From: Candidatus Hydrogenedentota bacterium
GTDB lineage: Bacteria > Hydrogenedentota > Hydrogenedentia > Hydrogenedentales > CAILVY01
Length of the DNA: 64,000 nt
Reading direction: 5' to 3'
NCBI GenBank assembly: GCA_029565395.1
Contig: JAKQOG010000020.1
Coordinates: forward strand, 1-64,000
Of the stretch, positions 9,701-19,600 are shown piece after piece (the first letter of the stretch is position 1; every line of letters begins with the position of its first letter). Below the pieces are notes generated by a model that saw nothing but the letters and a program-made list of their open reading frames with translations, made no database searches and was not told the origin of the DNA. Position numbers and translations under genes: made by a program.

Positions 9701-11042
9701 CCAGGATGATGGAATGGAGCAGAAGTTTCCCGTCCACCTCGACTGCATTGCTGAAAACACCCACATCCCTAATTGAGCCATCGGCCAAACGATGCCGGAA
9801 TTCAAAGTAAATCCGTTGTTGATTCCTGGCCTTTTCCATCTCCACTTTAACTTGATCGGGCGAAAGAGTGTTAATGTCTTGTATTCGCATCCTCTTTAAT
9901 TGCTCTTTAGACCATCCATAAAACTTTTCCGCCGCTTCATTGGCATCGATAATGCCTCCGTCCTCCGGATCGATAAGAAGTTTGACGGCGGCGTGTTTTT
10001 GAAAAAGCTTGCGGAACTTGTCTTCACTCTTGCGCAACTCGGCCACTCTCTGATTCAGGCGGCGCTTTAAAAGAAAAGTGGATACAGCGAGGCCAAGCAA
10101 CAACAACGCTAGGAACAAAGCAGCCAGTTTCAGCCACTGGAGCGTTTCCGGATCAATCCAATATTCCGATTCCAATGAAATCCACTTTTTGCGTATGCTC
10201 TCCAGATCATTTTCAGGAATTCCATCTAGTGCCTTCTGAATGGAACTATAGAGGAGAGGGTATTTCCGGCTTACGCCGATGCTCCAGGCGAAAGAAAAAT
10301 CCGTGGTTCCGGCTACCCGGAGATTGGGGATGCCTTCTTTATTGATGTAATAGGCGGCAACCGCAAGATTTTCGACAAACGCGTCGATCTGTCCGAAGGA
10401 CACGCTCTGCAGCCCTTCAAGCACGTTCTTCTCGGGCACTACTTCAAAATGACTTAACAAGGCCTGATCGCGCAGGTACTTTTCCGTGGCGTATCCGGAG
10501 ACAACGCCGAGCCTGCGGCGCGAGAAATTATCCAGTGTGAGTCTTCCCGGAGTTGCATTGGTGGTAATAATAACAACGGGCACCGTGGCATAGGGGGTAG
10601 TGAAAATGGCATATTCTTCCCGTTCGGGGGTTCTCACGATGGTAGGGGCGATGGCGCATTCTCCTGTTTTCAGCGCACGCAGATGCGCATTCCAGTCATC
10701 CGACGGCTTTTTTATGAAGGTCACGTTCAGCAACTTTTCTACTTGGGTGATGATGTCAGCCCCCATGCCGGTAAATGTTCCCGATTCCGAGCTAAATTCA
10801 ATCGGCGGAAATTCAATATTGAAAAGGAGGTTCAGTTTTTCCGGATTGTTGGCAAGCCAGGCGCGCTCTTCGGAAGTGAGGTTGACGCGGGAATCTGCTT
10901 CCGCGGTGAACGTCAAGAAGGGGGTAAGGAAACACAAGAAAACAACGCGCAAGGCAGCCCTGTGTCTTGCGGCATGGCATCGTTGTGCGTTTCCTCTGAC
11001 GTTCACTGGATCATGGTCTCCGGTTCTCCCATTTCCCGGCAC
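6792..11042 (-). CDS. Hybrid sensor histidine kinase: SBP_bac_3, four PAS, PocR, HisKA, HATPase, receiver
   Basis: This 1416-residue membrane sensor has its domains in this order: signal segment (about 30-48), periplasmic solute-binding domain of the SBP_bac_3 type (60-292), one transmembrane helix (303-326), PAS domains near 336-455, 458-580, 583-705 and 706-820, each ending in the DITERK-type linker, a PocR domain (850-1010, with Cys-rich CRHSD and LCLGAG), HisKA with the phospho-acceptor His1054 (GGVAHDFNN), an ATPase domain with N box (NARDA) and G boxes (DDGCGM, GKGTGLGL), and a receiver domain with Asp1348 (TDVVMPEMNG). All catalytic residues look intact. A periplasmic ligand plus a PocR ligand suggests two chemical inputs. 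The frame opens with GTG at 11042 without a strong SD, so the exact start is uncertain; GTG at 11003 is an alternative. No separate output regulator is adjacent. Confidence 0.9.
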   Translation of the reverse strand: MPGNGRTGDHDPVNVRGNAQRCHAARHRAALRVVFLCFLTPFLTFTAEADSRVNLTSEERAWLANNPEKLNLLFNIEFPPIEFSSESGTFTGMGADIITQVEKLLNVTFIKKPSDDWNAHLRALKTGECAIAPTIVRTPEREEYAIFTTPYATVPVVIITTNATPGRLTLDNFSRRRLGVVSGYATEKYLRDQALLSHFEVVPEKNVLEGLQSVSFGQIDAFVENLAVAAYYINKEGIPNLRVAGTTDFSFAWSIGVSRKYPLLYSSIQKALDGIPENDLESIRKKWISLESEYWIDPETLQWLKLAALFLALLLLGLAVSTFLLKRRLNQRVAELRKSEDKFRKLFQKHAAVKLLIDPEDGGIIDANEAAEKFYGWSKEQLKRMRIQDINTLSPDQVKVEMEKARNQQRIYFEFRHRLADGSIRDVGVFSNAVEVDGKLLLHSIILDITERKRAEDALRERERVLQSLFSATLTGVALLKDRKFQKVNAGLCRITGYSETELLGQSTRILYPDEEEFSRTGQELYELLAQEGLGVKETRLQHKDGTIIETLLCVRLFDPEDLAAGACLTVVDITERKRVEAELRQSRAKYLSLFDQSFEGIYLHDLEGRILDVNQMACLQSGYSRSELLQMTVFNLHPGGIGTDQILRQWNQWQPGQRIILEAKHRRKDGTEYPVEISTGVILQDDKPLMLAIVRDITQRKRESESLRRTQFAMDRASDSVIWVDEEGRMVYVNDAACASMGYSRKELLSMKVFDIDPDFLPEHWEHHKAEMRRLGKMSFESRHRAKDGHTFPVEVRTNYFEFDGHFMACAFDRDITERRRAEEALEKRIMALIQPLDDPEGIAIEDLFNLNDLQRLQDEFAQATGVASLITHPDGTPITQPSNFSHLCAGIIRNTEIGRANCRHSDAMVGTCAGQEGFSIQLCLGAGLWNSGASITVGGRHIANWLIGQVRDATQTDENMRAYAREIGADEEAFIEAFREVPVMTQEQFKNVAQVLFTLASQLSASAYQNVQQARFITERKRAEEEREKLQVQLAQAQKMESVGRLAGGVAHDFNNMLGVIIGHTELALEQVEQAQPLHVSLVEIRKAAQRSAELTRQLLAFARKQTVTPKVLDLNDTVEGMLKMIQRLIGEDIELAWRPGGNLGLIKMDPTQIDQILANLCINARDAIMNTGMVAIETDSAAFDEAYCEEHPGFVPGEYVLLAVSDDGCGMDKETLDKLFEPFFTTKVIGKGTGLGLATVYGIVKQNDGFINVYSEPGHGTTFKIYLPRYTGKNPSVTKDESVEPDVSLLGKETILLVEDEPGILKMTLKMLERHGYTVLAAPTPGEAMSQAAQYKGEIHLLMTDVVMPEMNGRDLAKDLLSIFPDLKLLFMSGYTADVIAHHGVLEEGVHFIQKPFFMKDLAAKVREALDSD

Positions 11043-11324
11043 ATGCTCTGTTTCCCAAACATTTCAGCATGACCCGTTTTCGCACGGCACCATGAGCCAA
11101 AGTATACCACAGACGCTATTCTTAAGGCACATGTTTATCGCTAAAAATGTTTCATGGCCGGCCATGAACACATGATATCTCCAGTGCGTTTGCCCGGAAA
11201 AATCCAATGGAGTGAATACATTGCCGGTGTCGCATGTAATAAGGATTAGCGCCGGTGCGGAAACGGTGATACTATGATACACTCATCTAAGCGGGCGCAT
11301 GACCCGAACAAAGGAGGATTGCAC

Positions 11325-12548
11325 ATGCCGGACAAAATTTACAGAGAGGGACCTGGATTGCCCAAGGATCCTCTGGGCGTATTTGGGCGGGGAGTCATCC
11401 GTCCGCATATTCCCGCGTTGCCCCGGGGAGTGAAGCTGACCGTGGCGCTCTTATTCTTCATCGGCATCGTCTGCCTGGTGTTGATGAGCACCATTGTTGA
11501 TTACGTGAAGCCGTATGAATTCGGCATAAAGCAGGTGAAAATCGGCGTCAAACGCGGCGTGCTCGAAAAAGTCTATACGCCCGGGTATTGGTTTGTAAAG
11601 CCGTTCGGCATGGAAAAGATGTTTCATTTCCCCAAGCACCTGCAAGTGCTGGACATGACGATCACGGAGAAAAGTGCCGTTGTGAGCCCCTCGCACGCCT
11701 ATGATCGCGCCGTCAAAATTCAAACCTCGGACGGTTTCTTTGTCGATGTGGACGTCACCATCCTCTACCGCATCGTGGATGCGTACAAGGTCATGACCAC
11801 GCTCGGCCCCGAGCAGATGTACTTGACCAACGGGATTCTCCCGAAGGCCGAGCCTATTCTCAAGCAATCACTCGGCGAATTGAACACGGAAGACTTCTAC
11901 AACAGCCCATTGCGCACCGAAAAAGCAGAAATGGCGCGGACTGCCCTCGACAATGAATTGAAGCCCAAAGGCATGAAAGTCGAGCAGATACTCATCCGCT
12001 ATTTCAAGTACAGCGATGAAATCCAGAAGAACATCGAAGCCAAGAAACTGCAGGATCAGCTTGTGTTCAAGAATCAGGCCGAGGCCAAGGCGAACACGGA
12101 AGAGGCCATGACCAAAAAGATCGCCCAGGAAGGCGAAATGAAGGTTAAGATCACGCTGCAGGAAGGCGAGGCCTATAAAACGGAGAAAATGGCGGAACAG
12201 GAACTTTATACGCGTAAACGCGCCGCCGAGGCCACGCTGCTTGTTAAAACCGCCGATGCCGAAGCTACACAACTTAAAAATGACGCCATGCAGGTGGCCG
12301 GTTATGACCGCAAGGTCGCCATGGAAATGGCCAAGGCATTGGATGGCCTCGAGTGTGTCGTGGTGCCCACTGGAGGAAAGGAAGGCGTTAATCCTCTCGA
12401 TTTGGATGGGATGTTGCAACTCTTCGGTGTGCAACTCGATCCGGCGGGCAATTCCTCACCCCCCGCCTCCACCTCGCCACCACCACCACCACCTCCTCCG
12501 CCTGTTGTTCCTGAGTCTGTTTCAACCAACGGAGGGGCCGTACAATGA
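11325..12548 (+). CDS. SPFH/band 7 membrane protein, HflK-like partner
   Basis: The 407-residue protein starts at the ATG at 11325, directly after a strong AAAGGAGG; an upstream in-frame ATG at 11274 has none. A single transmembrane helix lies near residues 35-53 (VALLFFIGIVCLVLM). An SPFH/prohibitin domain follows (about 58-240), then a charged coiled-coil stretch rich in Glu, Lys and Ala (240-350), and a C-terminal tail with nine consecutive prolines. The gene ends in an ATGA overlap with the next SPFH gene, so translation is probably coupled. The layout resembles the hflK-hflC pair, which modulates the FtsH protease, but identity with HflK cannot be claimed by eye. Flotillin-like membrane organisation is another possibility. 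Confidence 0.85.
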   Translation: MPDKIYREGPGLPKDPLGVFGRGVIRPHIPALPRGVKLTVALLFFIGIVCLVLMSTIVDYVKPYEFGIKQVKIGVKRGVLEKVYTPGYWFVKPFGMEKMFHFPKHLQVLDMTITEKSAVVSPSHAYDRAVKIQTSDGFFVDVDVTILYRIVDAYKVMTTLGPEQMYLTNGILPKAEPILKQSLGELNTEDFYNSPLRTEKAEMARTALDNELKPKGMKVEQILIRYFKYSDEIQKNIEAKKLQDQLVFKNQAEAKANTEEAMTKKIAQEGEMKVKITLQEGEAYKTEKMAEQELYTRKRAAEATLLVKTADAEATQLKNDAMQVAGYDRKVAMEMAKALDGLECVVVPTGGKEGVNPLDLDGMLQLFGVQLDPAGNSSPPASTSPPPPPPPPPVVPESVSTNGGAVQ

Positions 12549-13615
12549 AAACGCACACACACATTCTCATTGGCTGTCTGATGGCCACATTGGTTTTGTT
12601 ACCGGGGTGTGTGCCCCGGTCCACCGGCCCCACGGAAGTGGGCGTCCGCACGGTTAAGTTCAGCCTGTTCGGCAAAAAAGGTGTTGAAGACAAATACTAT
12701 CCGCCCGGCTCGACCTACTTCTTTGTACCGTTTATCAATGACTGGCACACGTTTGACGTGCGGCTCAATACGCTTGAAATGAGCAGCACGGACAAGCGGG
12801 GCGACCGCATGGGAAAAGACGACCTGCTCTTCAAAACCGTGGATGGGAACGACATCAGCCTCGACATCATCGTGTCCTGGCGCATCGACCCCGCCAAGGC
12901 CCCCATGGTTCTGCAGGACGTCGCCACCAACATGACCGAACTCAAGGAGAATATCATCCGCACCGTCACGCGCAGCAAGCCCCGCGACATCTTCGGCGAA
13001 CTCGAAACCGAAGATTTCTATCTCGCCGACAAGCGCAGTGAAAAAGCCGAAGAGGTAAAAGAGGCGCTTAACACAATTCTCGCTCCGCTCGGCATCATTG
13101 TCGAACGCGTCGGCACGGGCGATTACCGATTCAATCCCGAATATCAGAAGGCCATCGAGGACCGTAAAGTGGCGCAGCAGCGCGTTGAAAAAGCCAAATC
13201 AACCACGCGCGCCACCGAACAGCAGTTTGTGGCCAAAGTTGAAGAAGCCAAGGGCGATGTCGCCAAAATGAAGGCCGAAGCGGACGGTTCCTTTGAACAG
13301 GCCAAGATCAAGGCGGACGCAGCGTTCAAGCAGGAAGAAAAGCGCGCGGAAGCTATCCGCGCCGAGGGTCAGGCCGACGCCGCGGGCATCCGCAAGATGA
13401 ATGAAGCCCTTGCCGGTTCCGGCGGCGAATCCGTCGTCAAACTCGCCATAGCACAGGCCATGCAAGGAAAGAAGATTATGCTCGTGCCCATGGGCGAAGG
13501 CTTTGACGTGCGCTCCACGAACATCAACGACCTGCTCAAAATGTACGGCGTCAATGCGCTTGGCGCCCCCGCCAACGCCAGCGCCAAACCACCCGAGAAA
13601 CCCGCGGCAAAATAA
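12545..13615 (+). CDS. SPFH/prohibitin-domain lipoprotein
   Basis: The 356-residue product begins with a lipoprotein signal ending in the lipobox LLPGC. It continues with a band 7 domain (about 30-215) and a helical region rich in Lys, Glu and Ala (210-295), with short AEA/KAD-type repeats. The start overlaps the upstream SPFH stop as ATGA. The same phrase pattern, ELxTEDFY, occurs in both proteins, so they are likely paralogues forming a hetero-oligomer. Lipid anchoring of the second member is unusual, because HflC normally has a transmembrane helix; this could put the partners on opposite faces of the periplasm. A strong hairpin terminator follows at 13644. Domain assignment is firm; the cellular role is inferred. 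Confidence 0.85.
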   Translation: MKTHTHILIGCLMATLVLLPGCVPRSTGPTEVGVRTVKFSLFGKKGVEDKYYPPGSTYFFVPFINDWHTFDVRLNTLEMSSTDKRGDRMGKDDLLFKTVDGNDISLDIIVSWRIDPAKAPMVLQDVATNMTELKENIIRTVTRSKPRDIFGELETEDFYLADKRSEKAEEVKEALNTILAPLGIIVERVGTGDYRFNPEYQKAIEDRKVAQQRVEKAKSTTRATEQQFVAKVEEAKGDVAKMKAEADGSFEQAKIKADAAFKQEEKRAEAIRAEGQADAAGIRKMNEALAGSGGESVVKLAIAQAMQGKKIMLVPMGEGFDVRSTNINDLLKMYGVNALGAPANASAKPPEKPAAK

Positions 13616-13643
13616 ACGAACATACTATAATGATTTAACAAAA

Positions 13644-13685
13644 CTCGTTCCCAAGAATAGGGGTCCTTGGGAACGAGATGTTTTT
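13644..13685 (+). terminator. Intrinsic terminator after the SPFH pair
   Basis: A perfect 12-bp inverted repeat (13644-13655 with 13666-13677, CTCGTTCCCAAG and its complement) encloses a 10-nt loop and is followed by ATGTTTTT. It sits 28 bp after the lipoprotein stop and would also separate this operon from the convergent lipoprotein gene ending at 13697. Confidence 0.85.
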
Positions 13686-13696
13686 AGCAACATTAT

Positions 13697-14293
13697 TTAC
13701 TGAGAGGCGACTTCGAAGTTTCCGACAATGGGCAGAATCCCCAGGCTGGTGGAGATGGTTCCAGCAAGGGTGCCGCTGAAGGTGTCCATGGCGCCGTCAT
13801 CGTTCACGTCTTCGCCTTTGCCAACGATTCCCAATTTTTCACATTCGCCTTCGGTGCAGTCATCGAGGATGTTGGGAGTATTCAATTCAATCGTGCCGTC
13901 CGGCAAGAGCGCGCCGGTGAGGGTGATGGGCGGAATGGTCAGGAGTCCGGGGAGTCCGGTGGCCAAATCGCTTCCGCCCAAGGCGGCCAATGCGGCCGCC
14001 ACCACATCGCTTTTTTCAGAGAGTAATCCTGCCAGGTCTTCAGGCAGGATGCAGTCAAACGACAGTGTAACCGTGCCATTCACTTGTGCATTCAACAGGG
14101 GCAACGCATCCACGTTTTGTTCCAGGGAGATTTCAATCCCACAGCCATCCACCAGCTTCATATTTTTGAATCCGACGGTGAAATCGCCTGAATAATCGCC
14201 GGTGGTGTCAAAGCGCGGCTGCAGTTCGGGGCATCCCGCCAGCAGAAGCGCGCTGAGACATAGAAATACACTGATCTTGATATGGGTATTCAT
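13697..14293 (-). CDS. Hypothetical lipoprotein
   Basis: This 198-residue protein starts at ATG 14293 with GAAGG about 9 nt upstream. It has a lipoprotein signal with lipobox LLAGC. The mature part is acidic and Gly/Leu/Thr-rich, consistent with a beta-sandwich or barrel-like fold. Its N-terminal DYSGDF and a central SFDCIL give two conserved-looking acidic strands, and a GEDVNDDGAMD stretch resembles a calcium-binding loop (D-x-N-D-D-G). Family unknown. It is convergent with the SPFH operon and divergent from the alpha-galactosidase. Likely an outer-membrane or periplasmic lipoprotein. Confidence 0.65.
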   Translation of the reverse strand: MNTHIKISVFLCLSALLLAGCPELQPRFDTTGDYSGDFTVGFKNMKLVDGCGIEISLEQNVDALPLLNAQVNGTVTLSFDCILPEDLAGLLSEKSDVVAAALAALGGSDLATGLPGLLTIPPITLTGALLPDGTIELNTPNILDDCTEGECEKLGIVGKGEDVNDDGAMDTFSGTLAGTISTSLGILPIVGNFEVASQ

Positions 14294-14522
14294 TTTCGTC
14301 GTACCTTCTTTCCGGGGTTGAGTGTTCCGGCGCGCCTTTGTTCACGTTCACCTATACTACCGGCATGCTGAAGCGTTGTTACGGGGATTGGTTCCACTTT
14401 CTTTTTGAACTTGCTACAATACGGCGCATGTCGTTGATAGCATCTAACATACAAACTCGACCGTGGCTGCCGCTATGGGCGCCTGCACGGGTCACCCAGG
14501 AAATTTTAGAAGGAATTATCTG

Positions 14523-16532
14523 ATGATTCGCGGAGGAGGTCTTGCTTGTTTTCTATTTTTATCAACCGCTTTATCGCAACCAAGTTGGGCAGGATGTGCT
14601 GATGATCTGTTTCTTCCAGACACTGGGCGGTTGCCTTTTTCATTTACATACGATGGGAAAACATATTCCGGTCAGTTTCCCGCGGCATGGGAAAAGGGAT
14701 GCAGCTCGCATAAGCCAGTGGCACAACAACAAAAACAAACCTTTACATGGACGGATTCAGACACAGGCCTCACGATCAAATGCGATGTTATCTTTTATCG
14801 GGATTTTGATGCCGTTGAATGGGTGCTGCACCTGATCAACAACAGCACTAATGAAACACCCCTCCTTGAGAACATACATGTTGCCGATTTTCCATGGGAC
14901 GGTGTGAGTGCAACGAATTGTGAGTTGCACTATGCGGAAGGAAGTCATGAACGCATCACGGATTTTCAGCCCCTGCAAAAATCCCTCGAAGAGAACACGC
15001 CTGCGGTATTCACCCCCTTTGGAGGACGCCCTTCGGATGGATTTCTGCCTTTTTTCAATTTAGCTTCACCTCCGCAAGGTATCGTGATCGCCTTGGGTTG
15101 GACCGGGCAATGGACGGCTTCATTTACACGGAACGGCAATCATGTCCGGGTTCAAGCAGGCCTGGAAACGGCCCACTTTAAAATGATGCCGAATGAGACC
15201 ATCCGAATGCCCTCCGTATTGGTAATGCCATGGCAAGGCGATGATCGCATGGTTGGTCAAAACCGGTTCCGGCAATTGCTGCTGAAACAGTATGTGCCGC
15301 GGTATGACGATGCGCCGGTCAAGCCCTTGATGGCGGCTTCACCGCATGCGGTGGTGGGATTCGAGAAAACCACCGAAGCCAACATGATTGACGCGATTCA
15401 CAACATCGCCGCACGGCGTCTTCCCGTGGATTATTTTTGGATTGATGCTGGCTGGTTCCTCTGCCCCGGCAACAATTGGGCGCGCGGCGTTGGAAATTTT
15501 CAGCCGGATACTGAACGATTTCCACATGGTTTGAAACCGGTCGCAGACGCCGCCCATGCGGCCGGTTTGAAGTTTCTGCTTTGGTTTGAGCCGGAACGCA
15601 TCATGCCCGATACTTCTCTTTATAAAGAACACCCGGATTGGCTTCTGAAACCACCCTCCGAAATGCCCGACGCGATCCGGTATCAGTTTAACGACCATTT
15701 CCATCTTCTCGATCTTGCCAAACCCGAAGCGGCGAAATGGCTCACGGAGACGGTTAACAAAGCAATCACTGACACCGGCATTGATGCATATCGCAATGAT
15801 TTCAACATGTATCCGTCCTTCTACTGGCGCGCCAGTGAAGCACCGGACCGGCAAGGCATCAAGGAAATCGAATACGTGCAGGCGCTCTACCGGTATTTCG
15901 ATGCGCTCCGCCAGCAGCATCCGCAACTGCTCCTCGATACCTGCGCGAGTGGCGGGCGTCGCATTGATCTGGAGATGATTAAGCGGGCGCTGATTCTGAC
16001 GCGGTCCGATTACCTTTGGGATCCGACCGGTCAGCAATGTCACACCTACGGGCTTGCACAATGGCTGCCCATCACAGGGATTGGTTCCGCGGATATTGAC
16101 CGGTACAAATGCAGATCGGGATACGGTTCGCATTTTTCATTCGCCGTTGACTATTTTTCAAAGGACAACGCCGTGTGGGAATCAGCGCGCACGACGCTGG
16201 AGGAATGCAAAACACTTGCACCGCTTTTCCGCAAGGATTTCTATCCTCTCACACCCTATTCCACCGCTAATAACGTGTGGATGGCCTGGCAGTTCCACGA
16301 TCCGGAAAAACAACAGGGCCTCATTCAGGCATTCCGCCGGCAGGACTGCCCTGACGATGCCATCACCTGCATTCTCCACGGTCTTGACCCCAAATCCATC
16401 TATGCGATCACGAATCTGGATACGCACGCCGCCCTTCGTATCGCTGGAAGCGATTTGCTGAGCAAAGGGTTCACAATTACACTCCAGCAGAAACCGGCGG
16501 CCGCACTTTTTACATATACGCGTGAGAAATGA
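14523..16532 (+). CDS. Secreted alpha-galactosidase, GH36 family
   Basis: The enzyme has 669 residues and releases terminal alpha-linked galactose. The ATG at 14523 follows AGAAGGA and opens a signal peptide (LACFLFLSTALSQPSWA); a longer frame from 14463 lacks these features. The N-terminal beta-supersandwich is followed by the TIM barrel with GH36 landmarks: FWIDAGW, LLWFEPERI, YRNDFN carrying the predicted nucleophile near residue 426, CASGGRRID (474-482), and SDYLWDPTGQ carrying the predicted acid/base Asp near 496. The usual KWD before the nucleophile is replaced by YRND, a family variant. Secretion, rather than the cytosolic place of MelA-type enzymes, suggests action on galactose-decorated polymers outside the cell. 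It stands alone on the plus strand. Confidence 0.85.
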   Translation: MIRGGGLACFLFLSTALSQPSWAGCADDLFLPDTGRLPFSFTYDGKTYSGQFPAAWEKGCSSHKPVAQQQKQTFTWTDSDTGLTIKCDVIFYRDFDAVEWVLHLINNSTNETPLLENIHVADFPWDGVSATNCELHYAEGSHERITDFQPLQKSLEENTPAVFTPFGGRPSDGFLPFFNLASPPQGIVIALGWTGQWTASFTRNGNHVRVQAGLETAHFKMMPNETIRMPSVLVMPWQGDDRMVGQNRFRQLLLKQYVPRYDDAPVKPLMAASPHAVVGFEKTTEANMIDAIHNIAARRLPVDYFWIDAGWFLCPGNNWARGVGNFQPDTERFPHGLKPVADAAHAAGLKFLLWFEPERIMPDTSLYKEHPDWLLKPPSEMPDAIRYQFNDHFHLLDLAKPEAAKWLTETVNKAITDTGIDAYRNDFNMYPSFYWRASEAPDRQGIKEIEYVQALYRYFDALRQQHPQLLLDTCASGGRRIDLEMIKRALILTRSDYLWDPTGQQCHTYGLAQWLPITGIGSADIDRYKCRSGYGSHFSFAVDYFSKDNAVWESARTTLEECKTLAPLFRKDFYPLTPYSTANNVWMAWQFHDPEKQQGLIQAFRRQDCPDDAITCILHGLDPKSIYAITNLDTHAALRIAGSDLLSKGFTITLQQKPAAALFTYTREK

Positions 16533-16656
16533 ACTGAAAAACGGCAACCGTCTGGAAATAGACGCGAAAAACGATGAGTCTGTGCGGCCTTGGGGGCAAA
16601 TACACTATCTATGCGCTATTTTGATCAAGTGCCTATGATAAAGGATCTTGTATCGA

Positions 16657-19600
16657 TCACCTGGCGATGCGGAATCCGTAGATATACGTGGCGGCTGAAT
16701 TGAGGAAGCTGTAGCGGCACGCTGATCGGCAGCCCTGACCATTGTCGTTCCATCCGCCGCCCCGTGACATAAGGTACGAGCTACGCGGCGATTCGATCCA
16801 TGCTTCACCATTAACCGGCGCTCCTGTATAGTCGCTATGATGATCATCCTCGCACCATTCCCAGACGTTCCCGCTCATGTCATACAACCCGAATGCATTG
16901 GGCAGCTTTAGCCCCACCACATGCGCGTACTGCTGACCGACATTAAAGGCATTGTACTGCCACCAGGCATAATTGTTGCCCACCGTGTAACTGGAATCAT
17001 CGCCCCAATAGAACCTTGTCGTTGTGCCCGCCCGGCACGCATATTCCCACTCGGCTTCGGAAGGCAACCGGAATGTCATGCCCGTCAATGCGTTCAACGC
17101 CGTAACAAACGCCTGTGTGTCGTCCCACGACACATACACCGCCGGACTGTTCGGATCATTAAGCACATAAATTTGGCCCACCCAGGGAGTCGTTCCCATT
17201 ACCGCCGTCCACTGAGCCTTTGTCAGTTCATATTTGCCCAGCCAGAAGCCATCGGGAATCGTCACCAGATGTTGCGGATCTTCTGAGGCGTCGCTGTGCT
17301 TTTCGCCCGGATACCGGCCCATCATAAACGTTCCTGCCGGAATCCATATCAGGTCGAGGGGCACATCCCCCGGGAGCATGACCGTTTCGCTCACAATCTC
17401 TCCCTCACCTTCCCCTTCCCCCTCTCCTTCGCCCCCGCCTTCTATTTCGCCTTCCTCTTCGCCTTCGGGCACACCTTCGAACATAACGGGGCGGAAGCCG
17501 GTGTCAAGGAATGTGGATTCTGGAACGGTGAAGTTGCGGTATGCAGATCGGCAGATGCGGCCATAATCGTGCCAAGCGCCTCCCCGTATTACCCGTTCCG
17601 CACCACGCGGAATATCCACCCACGCTGAACCATCCAGCGGTGCGCCCGTGTAATTGGCGTGCCAATCATCACCGCACCATTCCCAGACATTCCCGCTCAT
17701 ATCGTATAAGCCAAACGTGTTAGGCAGTTTCAAGCCCACCCTGTGCGCATACGATTCGCCGACATCACTCGTGTTGTATCCCCACCAGGCATAATCGCCG
17801 CCGGCCGTATACCCCACATCATCGCCCCAGTAAAACCGCGTTGCCTCACTCGCTCGGCATGCATACTCCCACTCCGCTTCGGAAGGCAGGCGAAACGCCC
17901 GGCCCGTGAGTCCGCTCAGCGCCGCAGTGAACGCCAGCGCATCATTCCAGGACACACGCACCGCCGAACTGCCGGGATCACCAATAACATTGGGAAATCC
18001 CAGCCAGGGCGCCGTTCCCATCACTGCTGTCCATTGCTCCTTCGTCAGTTCGTATTTGCCTATCCAGAAGTCATTTGCAATGGTCACCTCATGCTGCGGG
18101 TCTTCTTTCGCATCACTATCCTGTTCATCGGGATACCGGCCCATCATGAATGTCCCTGCCGGAATCCAGACCATTTCCAAGGGCACATCACCCGGAAGCA
18201 TGATCGTTTCTTCACCTTCGCCTTCAACCTCCCCTTCCCCTTCATTCTCCCCTTCGCTTACGCCCTCCCCTTCACCCTCACCTTCATTCTCGCCTTCGTC
18301 TGGCGCCACTAAATCGTCACACAACCACGCTGGCGGATCATCGGGTGTATTCCAAGCCAGTGTTTCAAAATCGATCCCATTGGCCGAGAATTCCACACGG
18401 GCAATATCATAGGTAGGCGCAGCGCCTTCCGTTGAAATAAAATAGTCAAAGGTGAGCACAAAGGAGCCGCCCATGGTGGCACTCAATTCAAGCAGTGGCG
18501 AAATCACCACCCCCTGGACCGGCGTGCCTGTGGCATACGTACAACTGGCCGTTTCCCCAAAATACAGGTGGTTAGACGTGCTGTAGCAAGAAGTGGTACG
18601 CGACCAAAGACCGTTCCCATCTCCAAAATCATTGTCAATCGTAAAACCCTCTAACCCCGCCTCAAAATCGAAGCAATGGTGCATAAGACCCGGTGGCACA
18701 TCATCATCAAGACACGATTCTCCCTCTCCTTCGCCTTCTCCTTCGGAGGCAACTTCATAGATACAGACATTATCAATGCCAAATCCTGGGAATTGATTTA
18801 GCTCTTCATCTACCGAGTCAAATTGGAAACGGACATAGATGTCGAGGGATTTCGATGGCTCAATGTTAATAACCGCGGTATGCCATGTCATTGGGATTGT
18901 TTCGCCTTCCCCTTCGATAACGCCTTCCCCTTCCCCTTCCCCTTCCCCTTCCCCTTCCCCTTCTCCTTCTCCTTCTCCTTCACCCTCACCTTCTCCCTCT
19001 CCCTCTCCCTCTCCTTCACCTACCCCCTCCCCTTCACCTTCCTCTCCAGATCCTTCTCCTTCCAGATCCGGATACTGCGGGAAAAGAGCTGGGTCAAGGG
19101 CCGCCTCCCGGTAGGATATGGTAGAATCGCCAATTGTTCTGGGGGGCAGGGAAAGGCATTCGCTTGGACGGAAATACATGTATTCCACATGATTTTCAAA
19201 GGAATCCCCATCCGCATCTCCATTAAGTGTCAACTGAGGAAGCAGAATAAAATCTTCTTTAACGATATTGGGGTCGGAAAACCCGCCATAATCGGCCAAA
19301 AGAAGGCTCAAGATTCTCACCAACATGGATACAAACCCGAAGGACCCCGTACCTTGGGCCGTTGTGGGTGAAAGTATCTGGAATTCGCCATCGCCCAACG
19401 TAACATAGCCGACGAGAATTTCAGCCAAACCAGGAATCAGCGTGGTCAACTGATGGGCATAGGGGCCGATGTTGGTTTTAAGCAATTGATTCCAGTTATG
19501 CTCCCATGCAGCCAGAACATCGGTATGGTTCAAGACGCCATTGTCGAAATCAGGAGTATTTAACACACACTGTAAGAGGCCCAGTTCATTTGCGGAATCG

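Noticed and set aside
18919..19050. Plus-strand open frame rich in Pro-Ser (PSPSPS) or Phe-Pro
   Set aside because: It is the shadow of the Gly-Glu linker of the minus-strand gene and has no initiation site or other domain.
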